Positions 20,596 to 28,914 of a DNA stretch of 64,000 bases are shown here, piece after piece. The translations under genes were made by a program, and so were the position numbers. The notes beneath the pieces are model-generated. The model worked only from the letters and a program-made list of their open reading frames with translations, was not told the origin of the DNA and did no database searches. Source of the DNA: JALZVT01 sp039029135 (GTDB lineage Bacteria; Pseudomonadota; Gammaproteobacteria; Pseudomonadales; Azotimanducaceae); the NCBI GenBank assembly GCA_039029135.1, contig JBCCGT010000006.1, positions 124,001 to 188,000 on the forward strand, read 5' to 3'. Position 1 is the stretch's first letter, and each line of letters opens with the position of its first letter.

Positions 20596-21699
20596 TTAGA
20601 GCCTCATGGGCATGACGACATAGAGTGCATCATCCGCGCCGTCTGCCTCGATCAAGGCGCTGCTATTCGCATCGCTGAAAGAAATACGCACAGACTCGGT
20701 GTCGAGAGCCGCCATGATGTCCTGTAAGTAACTGACGTTAAAGCCAATTTCTATATCTGAACCGCTGTAGCTCACCTCAACCGACTCTTCGGCCTCTTCC
20801 TGCTCAGGGTTGTTCGCCTGGATGGTCAACTGATCCGCCTCTACCTTGAGGCGAATGCCGCGGTACTTTTCGTTGGACAATATCGAGGCGCGGTGGAACG
20901 CCTGTCTGAGGCTATCACGGTCACCGGTGACCGTTTGCTCCGTCGCCGCAGGGACCACCTTCTTATAGTCAGGAAACTTTCCGTCAACCAGCTTGGTGGT
21001 CAGCGATACCGCGCCCTGGCTGGCGCTGAGGTGGCCCTTACCAATGGTCACCTGCACCGGCTCATCGATGTCGACCAGCATCCGCGCCAGCTCGCCTACG
21101 CCTTTGCGCGGAACGATGGCCTGGGCGCTACCGTCCAGTCCGCCGCGGGCCAGCCGGCACATCGCCAGCCGATGCCCGTCCGTCGCGACCGTCCGGACGC
21201 CTTCGGGATCGACCTCGAACAGCATGCCGTTGAGAAAGTAGCGAACGTCCTGCTGCGCCATCGCGAAGCCGACCTGGTCGATGAGGCGTTTTAATTCGTT
21301 CCAGGCGAGCTCAAGACTCAGCTCCGCCGCGCCGCCCTCGACGCTGGGAAAGTCGCTCGCCGGCAGCGTCGCCAGCGTGAAGCGACTGCGACCCGAACGC
21401 ACGGTCGCTTTAGCGCCATCGACCGCGATAGCGACCGTCGCACCATCCGGCAGCGCGCGCCATATGTCGATGAGCTTGCGCGCGGGCAGCGTCGTGCGAC
21501 CGGGTTGCTCGATGTCGACGCCGCTGTCGACAGCCACCCGAATCTCAACTTCCATGTCCGTGCCCGTCACGGTGAGCAGGCCGTCTTCCGCAACGAGCAG
21601 CAAATTCGCAAGCACTGGCAGGGTCTGACGTCGCTCGACCACACCGGAACTGAGTTGCAGGGCTCGCAGCAGAGCCTCTTTGCTGGTTGTCAGCTTCAT
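20596..21699 (-). CDS. dnaN: DNA polymerase III beta subunit (sliding clamp)
   Basis: Ring-shaped processivity clamp of DNA polymerase III. The 367-residue product matches the family length of about 366, opens MKLTTSKEALLRALQLSSGVVERRQTLPVLANLL and ends ALYVVMPMRL with the hydrophobic-cleft C-terminus. The start at 21699 is preferred over the in-frame upstream codon at 21729 because it gives the family N-terminus and has AAGGA upstream. It lies 61 nt before recF and 202 nt after dnaA. Confidence 0.98.
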   Translation of the reverse strand: MKLTTSKEALLRALQLSSGVVERRQTLPVLANLLLVAEDGLLTVTGTDMEVEIRVAVDSGVDIEQPGRTTLPARKLIDIWRALPDGATVAIAVDGAKATVRSGRSRFTLATLPASDFPSVEGGAAELSLELAWNELKRLIDQVGFAMAQQDVRYFLNGMLFEVDPEGVRTVATDGHRLAMCRLARGGLDGSAQAIVPRKGVGELARMLVDIDEPVQVTIGKGHLSASQGAVSLTTKLVDGKFPDYKKVVPAATEQTVTGDRDSLRQAFHRASILSNEKYRGIRLKVEADQLTIQANNPEQEEAEESVEVSYSGSDIEIGFNVSYLQDIMAALDTESVRISFSDANSSALIEADGADDALYVVMPMRL

Positions 21700-21901
21700 C
21701 GGGGAATCCTTACACGACTCAACGGCCACTCAAGCCGCGTACTCTACCCGGTTTCGCGTCGCGTTCAGACCCCGAAGCGGCCGATGGCCATCGAGGTCCA
21801 GCGCGAACGAGACGTCCCGTGCATCCCGGTGCCGCCGCGGCCTACTAGCAAGGCGGGCAGCAGCCGGGGCGCAGCTTCGACACGCGCTACGCGAAACGCC
21901 C

Positions 21902-23236
21902 CTAGCCGGTGAGCAGACGAGTCAGGTTGCGGTAGTCCTCAGCGAGATCCGGATTACGCTCCTTGAGCTCAGCGATCTTGCGACAGGCGTGCAGCACCGT
22001 TGTGTGATCGCGACCGCCGAAGGCGTCGCCGATCTCGGGCAGGGAATGGTTGGTGAGTTCCTTCGCCAGCGCCATGGCCATCTGCCGGGGCCGAGCGATG
22101 GTGCGCGTCCGGCGCTTCGACTGCATGTCGGAGTGCTTAATCTTGTAGTACTCGGCGACGATGCGCTGGATGTTCTCGATGCTGATCAGCCGCTCGGATA
22201 CCGCGAACAGGTCTTTGAGCGCGGTCTTGACCTGCTCGATGGTAATGGCCTGGGCGGTGAAGCTGGCGTTGGCCTGGACTCGTCGTAGCGCACCCTCGAG
22301 CTCGCGGACATTGGAACGTATCCGTTCGGCAATAAAGAAAGCCACCTTCTGATCCAGACGCACACCGTCCAGCTCCGCCTTCTTCATCAGGATGGCGACA
22401 CGGGTCTCGAGATCTGGCTGCTCCATCTCCACGGTCAGGCCCCACACGAAGCGCGACTTCAGCCGCTCTTCGAGGCCCTCAATCTCGCGCGGGTAGCGAT
22501 CACAGGTCAGCACCATCTGCTTGCCGCTCTCCAGCAGCGCGTTGAAGACGTGAAAGAACTCCTCCTGCGAGCGCAGCTTGTTGGCGAAGAACTGTATGTC
22601 GTCAATCAGGAGCGCATCGACCCCTTTGTAGTAGTCGACGAAGTTCTGCATGGTATTGGTTTGCAGCGCCTGCACCATATCTTGCACGAATCGCTGGGAG
22701 TGCAGGTACTCGACCTTGGCATTCTGCTTCTTCGCCATGATCGCGTTGCCAACAGCATTCATCAGGTGCGTCTTACCCAGACCAACACCGCCATATAGCA
22801 ACAGCGGATTGTAGGAGAGACCGGCATTGACCGAGACCTGCGTCGCCGCCGCGCGCGCGAGTTCGTTCGATTTACCCTCGACGAAGTTCTCGAAGGTATA
22901 GCCGCCGTTCAGGCGATTTTCGTAGCGAATGCCGGCACGCAGCGGCTGTGGTTCTTGCGGGTCCGCCGCGGACGACTGCGGATCAGGGTCGATGCTGCCC
23001 ACCTCAACGTCGACGACCGGCGGATTGTCCGGGTCGCCCAACAGCTCCAGCATCTGGCTGATCTTTGTCAGATAGCTTTCTACGACCCGCTCGCGCACGT
23101 ACTGATTCGGTGCCAGTATCGTTAGCTGCGAGCCTACCTGGCGGGCCTGCAAGGGTCGGATCCAGGTATTAAAGTCTTCTGTCGTCAGTTCACTCTGCAG
23201 TTGCACAAAGCACTGCCGCCAAAGCGCGCGTTCCAC
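21902..23236 (-). CDS. dnaA: chromosomal replication initiator protein DnaA
   Basis: AAA+ initiator that binds DnaA boxes and melts oriC. The 444-residue protein has domain I (about 1-80), a short linker, the AAA+ module starting at the YTFENFVEGKSNELA region with Walker A GGVGLGKTH and Walker B LLIDDIQFF, and the domain IV DNA-binding signature GGRDHTTVLHACRKI. GTG start with a G-rich stretch about 9 nt upstream. It reads away from the adjacent 1.2-kb oriC region. Confidence 0.98.
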   Translation of the reverse strand: MERALWRQCFVQLQSELTTEDFNTWIRPLQARQVGSQLTILAPNQYVRERVVESYLTKISQMLELLGDPDNPPVVDVEVGSIDPDPQSSAADPQEPQPLRAGIRYENRLNGGYTFENFVEGKSNELARAAATQVSVNAGLSYNPLLLYGGVGLGKTHLMNAVGNAIMAKKQNAKVEYLHSQRFVQDMVQALQTNTMQNFVDYYKGVDALLIDDIQFFANKLRSQEEFFHVFNALLESGKQMVLTCDRYPREIEGLEERLKSRFVWGLTVEMEQPDLETRVAILMKKAELDGVRLDQKVAFFIAERIRSNVRELEGALRRVQANASFTAQAITIEQVKTALKDLFAVSERLISIENIQRIVAEYYKIKHSDMQSKRRTRTIARPRQMAMALAKELTNHSLPEIGDAFGGRDHTTVLHACRKIAELKERNPDLAEDYRNLTRLLTG

Positions 23237-23514
23237 TCGATGTATTCCCCCCGCGGGTAAAGCTGCCCCTCCAGGGCGGTTCAGGTAGCGCCAGTTCTTT
23301 GACGCGGGCTTGTCCGTGCCTCTATCCGACGCTCGCGAGCAGTGTTCAGTACCGCGAGGTCAGCCTTGCTTGTTATGTTGTATCGACTTGTCTTGTGACG
23401 ACTCGTCTTGCGTTGTCCTGGTTGTCGCTCACCGAGCGACGAATCGACTAATGTGCAGACCGGGTGCTTACCCGGCCGTCTGTCGCTTGTCTAGCTTCTC
23501 TCGTCCGCTTTATT

Positions 23515-23543
23515 TGTTGTTCTTGTTCTTGTTCTTGTTCTTC
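23515..23543. repeat. (GTTCTT)4 hexamer repeat in oriC region
   Basis: Four perfect tandem GTTCTT units (23519-23542) preceded by TTGTT, within an AT-rich stretch. The complementary strand reads as repeated AAGAAC. It may be part of the unwinding element, or simple slippage sequence. Confidence 0.85.
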
Positions 23544-23598
23544 TAATCCTTATGGGAATCAAATTTCCGTTGGCGCTTCTCTGCTTCCAGCCGTTGTT

Positions 23599-23614
23599 GA
23601 TTTTTTTTGTTTTC
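23599..23614. other. AT-rich tract, candidate DNA unwinding element
   Basis: GATTTTTTTTGTTTTC, which resembles the AT-rich 13-mers (GATCTNTTNTTTT) of the E. coli oriC unwinding element. The role is inferred only from composition and position. Confidence 0.4.
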
Positions 23615-23674
23615 ACTCAGCTTATAGAGGCTGTACCCGGTTCTTATTCCCGACGGCTATTGCCGCTGCGCTTT

Positions 23675-23704
23675 TTACTGCCGGTCTAGTTACTGCCGGT
23701 CTAG
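23675..23704. repeat. perfect tandem duplication of a 15-bp unit in oriC region
   Basis: TTACTGCCGGTCTAG occurs at 23675-23689 and again, immediately adjacent, at 23690-23704. Confidence 0.9.
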
Positions 23705-23997
23705 TGCTCAACCACTTTTTGCAGCGTCACGTTAACAGCAAGCCCACAGCAGCTTGATAATCGTTACTTCAACAACAGAAATTCGGCGGTGTGACGAGAA
23801 CCGATTCGTATCGCGAGAGCGACAGCGAAAAGCTTACTTCGCCTTGTGCGCAGCATCGAAAACTGCGCCGAGCCGGTGGTTATTCTAATCACCTTTTTTA
23901 GCCGAGCGCCATGCGGTGCAAGTCACTTTCTAGCAACGCAAAAGCATGCCGATTCCGAAGTCTCGCCAAATCAAAGTGTTATGCGCGAAGCCGCCAG

Positions 23998-24096
23998 AAA
24001 AAAAAATTTTTTCACCGCGTCTAGCGACGACGCCCCTGTGGACAAACTGTGCATCACCTGTGGAGGTGAGTGTGCAAAATCGCCCTCTGTCGATAA
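23998..24096. promoter_or_regulatory. AT tract plus cluster of four near-consensus DnaA boxes
   Basis: A run of nine A followed by six T (23998-24012) lies 24 bp from four 9-mers, each one base off TGTGNATAA or TGTGGATAA and all in the same orientation: TGTGGACAA 24037-24045, TGTGCATCA 24049-24057, TGTGCAAAA 24071-24079 and TGTCGATAA 24088-24096. A weaker box in the other orientation, CTGTCCACA, is at 24194-24202. This is the best candidate for the oriC core. Confidence 0.65.
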
Positions 24097-24256
24097 CTCA
24101 GCGGTTCTCCAAACGACGATCACAGGTTTAGCGACCAACATGCACAGCGTTGTACGCGCAGGATTAGCGCTTTGCGACAGCGGCTTAGGTGCTCTGTCCA
24201 CAGCGAGCCAGCCCTTAACAAGCAAGAAATAACAAACCCCTTTTCCAGGGCCCGAA

Positions 24257-24278
24257 CTCAGGCCCCTAAGGGCCTGAG
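24257..24278. other. strong hairpin upstream of the rpmH promoter
   Basis: Perfect 9-bp stem CTCAGGCCC / GGGCCTGAG with a CTAA loop, lying 30 bp before the rpmH -35 element. It could be a boundary terminator for transcripts from oriC, or an architectural element. No T run follows. Confidence 0.6.
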
Positions 24279-24307
24279 GCACAAACAAAAAGCGCTCTAT
24301 ATATGAA

Positions 24308-24336
24308 TTGACAGTCTTATTCCGGGTCTTTAGACT
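24308..24336 (+). promoter_or_regulatory. sigma-70 type promoter for rpmH-rnpA operon
   Basis: Perfect -35 TTGACA (24308-24313), 17-bp spacer, -10 TAGACT (24331-24336, 4 of 6), with an AT-rich upstream stretch that could act as an UP element. It is about 115 bp before the rpmH start. Confidence 0.75.
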
Positions 24337-24451
24337 CCCGCTCCCTTTGTCTGGATGCCCCGGCGGGCAGTGTCCAGGCCAGAATCCAGAATCGGTCTAG
24401 ATTCGGCCCCATGAACGTGCGGCCGAATGAACAAACACAGGGCACGTCGTC

Positions 24452-24586
24452 ATGAAGCGCACCTTTCAGCCGAGCAACCTGAAGCGCAAGCGCACCCACG
24501 GCTTCCGCGCGCGCATGGCCACCAATGGGGGCCGCAAGGTACTCAACGCCCGTCGGGCCAAGGGCCGCAAGCGCCTGTCCGTCTGA
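24452..24586 (+). CDS. rpmH: 50S ribosomal protein L34
   Basis: A 44-residue, very basic ribosomal protein opening MKRTFQPSNLKRKRTHGF and ending KGRKRLSV, the standard L34 sequence. It heads the rpmH-rnpA-yidD-yidC-mnmE run next to oriC and lies behind a good promoter at 24308-24336. Confidence 0.98.
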   Translation: MKRTFQPSNLKRKRTHGFRARMATNGGRKVLNARRAKGRKRLSV

Positions 24587-24659
24587 TTCTCCCCCAGCGA
24601 GCTCCGGCGGGTGCATTTACCGGTCGAACTCGCAGCCGCAGCCGCTACCGGCGACAGCG

Positions 24660-25070
24660 ATGCCCAGCACAGCTATCTTCCCTCGATCCGTGCGCATGCT
24701 CGACAAACCCGCGTTCGATGCGGTACTGCGCCATCCGCAGGGGCGCACGCGGCGCTCAGGCTTGCAACTGCTGTGGCGGGCGAACGGGCTAGGGCACGCG
24801 CGCCTGGGGATGATCGTCCCAAAGCGACAGCTACGACTGGCGGTCCAGCGCAACGCACTCAAGCGACGTATCCGCGAAGTCTTCAGAACCCAATCCCTGC
24901 CACCCGCGGACTGCGTCGTTCGTCTGGTCAGCGGACGTGATCTGCTGGGTGTTGCTGCGACTGGCCCGCAGCTGACTGGTCAGGTCAAAGGCTTGTTCGG
25001 CAAAATGGTCCGCGCTGAGGCGGCGAACCGTGCCAGCAGCCCAGGGACTCCCCGCCGGCAGTCATCCTAA
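24660..25070 (+). CDS. rnpA: ribonuclease P protein component
   Basis: Protein cofactor of the RNase P ribozyme, which trims tRNA 5' leaders. About 136 residues, basic, with the family opening (FPRSVRMLDKPAFDAVL) and the RNR signature in QRNALKRRIREVFR. The start is uncertain: I use ATG 24660, which includes the conserved Phe-Pro-Arg, whereas ATG 24696 would cut into the domain. The frame is open upstream into rpmH but is not family-like. The C-terminal 20 residues are polar and Ser-rich. Confidence 0.9.
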   Translation: MPSTAIFPRSVRMLDKPAFDAVLRHPQGRTRRSGLQLLWRANGLGHARLGMIVPKRQLRLAVQRNALKRRIREVFRTQSLPPADCVVRLVSGRDLLGVAATGPQLTGQVKGLFGKMVRAEAANRASSPGTPRRQSS

Positions 25071-25147
25071 GTGAGGGTCATGCGCCAGCACCCGGTGGGT
25101 CCATCCTTTAGTAACGGTCCGTGCCACGGTCAACGGCAGAGCCAGCG

Positions 25148-25534
25148 ATGACATCGAAGCGACTGCGTCTTCTTATCCAGACCCCGGTGATGGCCACGCT
25201 GCGGCTGTATCGCCTGGCGATCAGCCCGCTCTTGGGACCGCGCTGTCGGTTCCACCCGAGCTGCTCGCGGTATATGGAAGCGGCGGTGCGCCGCTACGGC
25301 GTCCTGCGCGGGGTCTGGCTGGGGATCGGCAGGCTGAGCGCCTGCGCGCCCTGGCACCCGGGCGGCGTGGACGCGGTTCCCCGTGACTGGCCCGGCTGGC
25401 GCCGCGGCTGGACAGATCGTTATGCAGCGCCGGCTGCGAATCAGGCGTGCGGTTGCGAACCGGCCACGCAGGCGGTTGAGCCACCCGCCGCAATGAGCGA
25501 CAAGAAAACCGACATGATGGTGACCAGCGGATGA
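25148..25534 (+). CDS. yidD: membrane protein insertion efficiency factor YidD
   Basis: Small membrane-associated protein that assists YidC-dependent insertion. About 128 residues. The family core is clear: RLYRLAISPLLGPRCRFHP, then PSCSRYMEAAVRRYG and CAPWHPGGVDAVP. The C-terminal 45 residues are an extension beyond the usual YidD length. The start chosen is ATG 25148 with GAG upstream; a GTG at 25121 is in frame. It overlaps yidC by 4 nt (ATGA). Confidence 0.93.
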   Translation: MTSKRLRLLIQTPVMATLRLYRLAISPLLGPRCRFHPSCSRYMEAAVRRYGVLRGVWLGIGRLSACAPWHPGGVDAVPRDWPGWRRGWTDRYAAPAANQACGCEPATQAVEPPAAMSDKKTDMMVTSG

Positions 25535-27243
25535 TTCCGACCGAATTACAACGACTCCTGCTGATGGTGGGGCTGGCGGCGACAGGCTATCTGCTCATTC
25601 TGGCCTGGACGGATGACTACGGTGGTCAAAACGCCCCCGCGGTTGCGGCCGCACCGCAGGTTGGCGCAGATGCGCCCTTCGCCGTCGAGCCCGTAGCGCC
25701 GGCGACGGAATCATTGGGCAGCGGAGATATCCCCGACGCCAGCATGCTTGCAGAGACCATAGCGGACACCGAGTCCACGGTGCCCGTCGCGCCTAGCGTG
25801 TCTGAAGACCGGCTCGTCGTTGTGCGCACAGACGTCCTCGAGGTCTGGATCGATCTGGTCGGCGGAGATCTGGTGCGCGTGCGTCTACCCGACTATCCGG
25901 TGACGCTCGATGAGCCGGATACGCCCTTTGTGCTGCTCGATCGCGGCAACGGTCGCACCTATATCGGCCAAAGCGGACTGATTGGGCCGGATGGCCTGGA
26001 TCGTGGCGGAGAGCGGCCGCGATTCAGCAGCGAGCGCCGGGAATACGATTTCTCGGTCGACGGCGGCGAGGTCAGGCTGGTCACCGAGCGCGATGGCGCC
26101 GTGGTCGAGAAGCGGTTTCGCTTTCAGCCCGACGACTACGCGGTGGGCGTCAGCTATCGAGTGGTCAACAACCGCGCGACACCCTTCAAGGCGCGCTTTT
26201 TTGCGCAGATCAAGCGCGATTCCCTGCCCGCGCTCGGCGAGGCGAGCTTCACGCTGGGACCGCAGCCCTATCTCGGCGCCGCCATCACGACGGCCGAAGA
26301 GCGCTACGAAAAGGTGTCTTTCGACGACCTCGATGACGGCCAGCTGCGGCGCACCGTCACCGGTGGTTGGGTCGCCATGCTGCAACACTATTTCCTGTCC
26401 GCCTGGGTACCAGAGGCCGATCAGACCAATCAGGTCTACGGCCAGCCGCGCAGCGACGGGACCTACATCGTGGGCTTTTCCGGGCCGGTTCGCGAAGTCG
26501 CGGCGGGTGCAACGGGGCAATGGCAGGCACAGTTTTACGCGGGTCCCAAAGATCAAGAGCGACTTGCCGAGCTGGCCGACTATCTCAATCTGACCGTGGA
26601 CTACGGCTTTTTGTGGTGGATGGCTTCCCCGCTGTTCAAGCTGTTGTCGTTGCTGCAGGGCATCGTCGTGAACTGGGGGGTCGCGATCATCGCGCTGACC
26701 GTTGTGGTTAAGCTGATCCTCTATCCGCTGTCAGCCGCCAGTCTGCGATCCATGGCCAACATGCGCCGCGTGACACCGCAGCTGAAGCGGCTACAGGATC
26801 GCTATGGGGATGATCGCCAGAAGCTGTCCCAGGAAATGATGGCGCTGTACAAGAAGGAAAAGGTCAATCCGCTCGGCGGCTGTTTACCCATGCTGCTGCA
26901 GATGCCCGTCTTCCTGGCCCTTTACTGGGTGCTGTTCGAAAGCGTCGAGTTGCGCCAGGCGCCGTTTTTCCTCTGGATCCAGGATCTCGCGGCGATGGAC
27001 AAGTTCTTTGTGCTGCCCATCCTCATGGGGGCGAGCATGTACTTCCAGCAGTCGCTGAACCCGCCGATCATGGACCCGACCCAGGCCAAGGTCATGAAGT
27101 TCATGCCGATTATGTTCACCGCGCTGTTTCTGTTCTTCCCGGCCGGTCTGGTGCTGTACTGGCTGACCAACAACGTGCTGTCGATGGCCCAGCAGTGGTT
27201 CGTCAATCGCCAGGTCGAGGGCGAAGCCAAACCCGCGACCTGA
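25531..27243 (+). CDS. yidC: membrane protein insertase YidC
   Basis: Inner-membrane insertase/foldase working with or without SecYEG. The 570-residue protein has an N-terminal transmembrane segment (about 7-26), a low-complexity Ala/Pro linker, a large periplasmic beta domain (about 90-340) and the conserved five-helix core from about residue 350. The core includes the WGVAIIALTVVVKLILYPL helix carrying the functional Arg/Lys region, the cytoplasmic coiled hairpin, and the C-terminal PAGLVLYWLTNNVLSMAQQW segment. Second in the overlapping yidD-yidC pair. Confidence 0.97.
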   Translation: MIPTELQRLLLMVGLAATGYLLILAWTDDYGGQNAPAVAAAPQVGADAPFAVEPVAPATESLGSGDIPDASMLAETIADTESTVPVAPSVSEDRLVVVRTDVLEVWIDLVGGDLVRVRLPDYPVTLDEPDTPFVLLDRGNGRTYIGQSGLIGPDGLDRGGERPRFSSERREYDFSVDGGEVRLVTERDGAVVEKRFRFQPDDYAVGVSYRVVNNRATPFKARFFAQIKRDSLPALGEASFTLGPQPYLGAAITTAEERYEKVSFDDLDDGQLRRTVTGGWVAMLQHYFLSAWVPEADQTNQVYGQPRSDGTYIVGFSGPVREVAAGATGQWQAQFYAGPKDQERLAELADYLNLTVDYGFLWWMASPLFKLLSLLQGIVVNWGVAIIALTVVVKLILYPLSAASLRSMANMRRVTPQLKRLQDRYGDDRQKLSQEMMALYKKEKVNPLGGCLPMLLQMPVFLALYWVLFESVELRQAPFFLWIQDLAAMDKFFVLPILMGASMYFQQSLNPPIMDPTQAKVMKFMPIMFTALFLFFPAGLVLYWLTNNVLSMAQQWFVNRQVEGEAKPAT

Positions 27244-27343
27244 CCCGGGTCGTGACCTCGCGCGTCGGGCAGCGTCGGCCGCCGCGCGGTGCGGCCACAC
27301 CGGAGACGCCGAGTAGCAACGCTATGAGTGCGGACATTCGCCC

Positions 27344-28756
27344 ATGATGGATACGATCGTCGCCATCGCGAGCGGCCCGGGGCGCGGTGGTGTCGGCGTG
27401 GTGCGCCTGTCGGGACCCGATGCGATCGCCATCGCGGCTGCCATCGCCGGTGCCGCGCCGCGCGAACCCCGCACCGCCGTGTACCGCCCGTTTCGCGCCC
27501 CTGACGGCGAACTCATCGATCTCGGTCTCGTCATCGAGTTTCCCGCGCCCGCGTCGTTTACGGGCGAAGACGTCGTCGAACTACAGGGTCATGGCGCGCC
27601 GGTAGCGCTGCAGGCCCTGGTCGCTGCCGCTGTCGCCGCCGGCGCGCGCGAGGCGCGTCCCGGGGAATTCAGTGAGCGCGCGTTTCTCAACGGTAAGTTG
27701 GATCTGGTTCAGGCGGAGGCCATCGCCGATCTCGTGGCCGCGTCTACCCTCACCTCGGCGCGGGCCGCGCTGCGCTCGCTTGCGGGCGAATTTTCTGATC
27801 GGGTGAGCGACTTGATGCGCGACCTCGTTGGCCTGCGCGTACAGGTTGAGGCCGCGATCGATTTCCCCGACGAGGACATCGAGATTCTGGGTGCGCCCGC
27901 GGTGACCGAGGCGCTGGCGGGATTGCTCGCCGCTACCGGTGATCTGCTGGATCGGGCGCGCGCCGGTGTGATCGTTGGCCAGGGTGCCCGGGTGGCTCTC
28001 GTCGGCGCGCCGAATGTCGGCAAGTCGACCCTGTTGAATCGCCTCTGCGGCGAGTCGCGCGCGATCGTGACGGCGACGGCGGGTACCACCCGTGATCTCT
28101 TGCGCGAACAGGTCGACCTTGCCGGACTGGCGGTGGAGTTTGTCGATACGGCGGGATTGCGTGTGACGGACGATCCGATCGAGCGCGAGGGCATGCGGCG
28201 GGCCTGGGACGCGGCGCAGGGGGCCAATCTCGTGTTGGCGCTGGCAACCAATGCCGCGGAGGCGGCGGAGCTGACGCGCATATTCGCGCAGCTCGACAAA
28301 ACCGAACGGCCGTTCGGGATAATTTCGAGATCTCAGGCAGAAACAGAACGAACGTTCGGTAAAGGTTCTCAGCCAGCGTCATCTCCCGCACCACCCTGGC
28401 TGTGGGTGCAGAACAAGTGCGACACCTCGCTGCCCGCGCTCGGCGAGCAGTGGCTGCCGATCTCTGCGCTGCAGGGCAGCGGTGTGGATGCGCTGCGTGC
28501 GGCCATTCGCTCGACCCTCACTGCCGGAGCGGCCGGGGATGACGCCTTCGCTGCCCGCGAGCGACACGTGCGGGCGATCGAACGCGCGCGCGCCTATCTC
28601 GATGCTGCGCGGCGCGATCTGGAATCAGGTCAGGGCGCGGAACTGGTCGCGGAACAACTGCGCCTGGGCCAGGAGGCGCTCGGCAGCGTCTGCGGCGATA
28701 TCAGTGCTGACGACCTGCTCGGAGAGATTTTCTCCAGCTTCTGCATCGGTAAGTAG
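27344..28756 (+). CDS. mnmE: tRNA uridine-5-carboxymethylaminomethyl modification GTPase MnmE
   Basis: With MnmG it installs the cmnm5 group on wobble U34. The 470-residue protein has the N-terminal formyl-THF-binding fold, a helical domain and the embedded G domain: GAPNVGKST (G1), TAGTTRD (G2), DTAGL (G3) and NKCD (G4), plus the C-terminal CIGK motif. Between G3 and G4 it has about 25 additional residues encoded by a palindrome-rich segment (around 28301-28360), separated here as a repeat. The ATG at 27347 is an alternative start. A seven-codon open frame (27324-27347) ends over the start. Confidence 0.96.
   Translation: MMDTIVAIASGPGRGGVGVVRLSGPDAIAIAAAIAGAAPREPRTAVYRPFRAPDGELIDLGLVIEFPAPASFTGEDVVELQGHGAPVALQALVAAAVAAGAREARPGEFSERAFLNGKLDLVQAEAIADLVAASTLTSARAALRSLAGEFSDRVSDLMRDLVGLRVQVEAAIDFPDEDIEILGAPAVTEALAGLLAATGDLLDRARAGVIVGQGARVALVGAPNVGKSTLLNRLCGESRAIVTATAGTTRDLLREQVDLAGLAVEFVDTAGLRVTDDPIEREGMRRAWDAAQGANLVLALATNAAEAAELTRIFAQLDKTERPFGIISRSQAETERTFGKGSQPASSPAPPWLWVQNKCDTSLPALGEQWLPISALQGSGVDALRAAIRSTLTAGAAGDDAFAARERHVRAIERARAYLDAARRDLESGQGAELVAEQLRLGQEALGSVCGDISADDLLGEIFSSFCIGK
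28301..28361. repeat. palindromic repeat segment inserted in mnmE
   Basis: Two related palindromic units, the first ACCGAACGGCCGTTCGG (28301-28317) and the second ACAGAACGAACGTTCGG (28343-28359), match at 14 of 17 positions. They flank a less GC-rich middle and keep the mnmE frame open, giving TERPFG and TERTFG in the protein. Confidence 0.7.
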
Positions 28757-28914
28757 CTCTCAGAGCCCGGCGACCGGGCTGATCGCGGGCGCGCCTAGAG
28801 TCGTTGTGCCGCCGAAACGTGGGGGCTATTGCGCTGGCCGGCGCTCGAACGCGCGCAGAGAGTCGCTGTCGATACGGGTATACTCCCCGGCCGCCTGCGC
28901 CCGGTATATCCACG

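Larger units (their letters stand above)
23237..24451. other. oriC: probable chromosomal replication origin (oriC) region
   Basis: A 1.2-kb gene-free interval between dnaA and rpmH, the position of oriC in Pseudomonas. It is markedly less GC-rich than the surroundings and contains AT-rich candidate unwinding tracts, a (GTTCTT)4 repeat, a 15-bp tandem duplication, a cluster of near-consensus DnaA boxes and a strong hairpin. Genes switch orientation here (leftward dnaA to gyrB, rightward rpmH to atp). GATC sites are few, unlike enterobacterial oriC. Small open frames in the region show no family resemblance. Confidence 0.85.
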
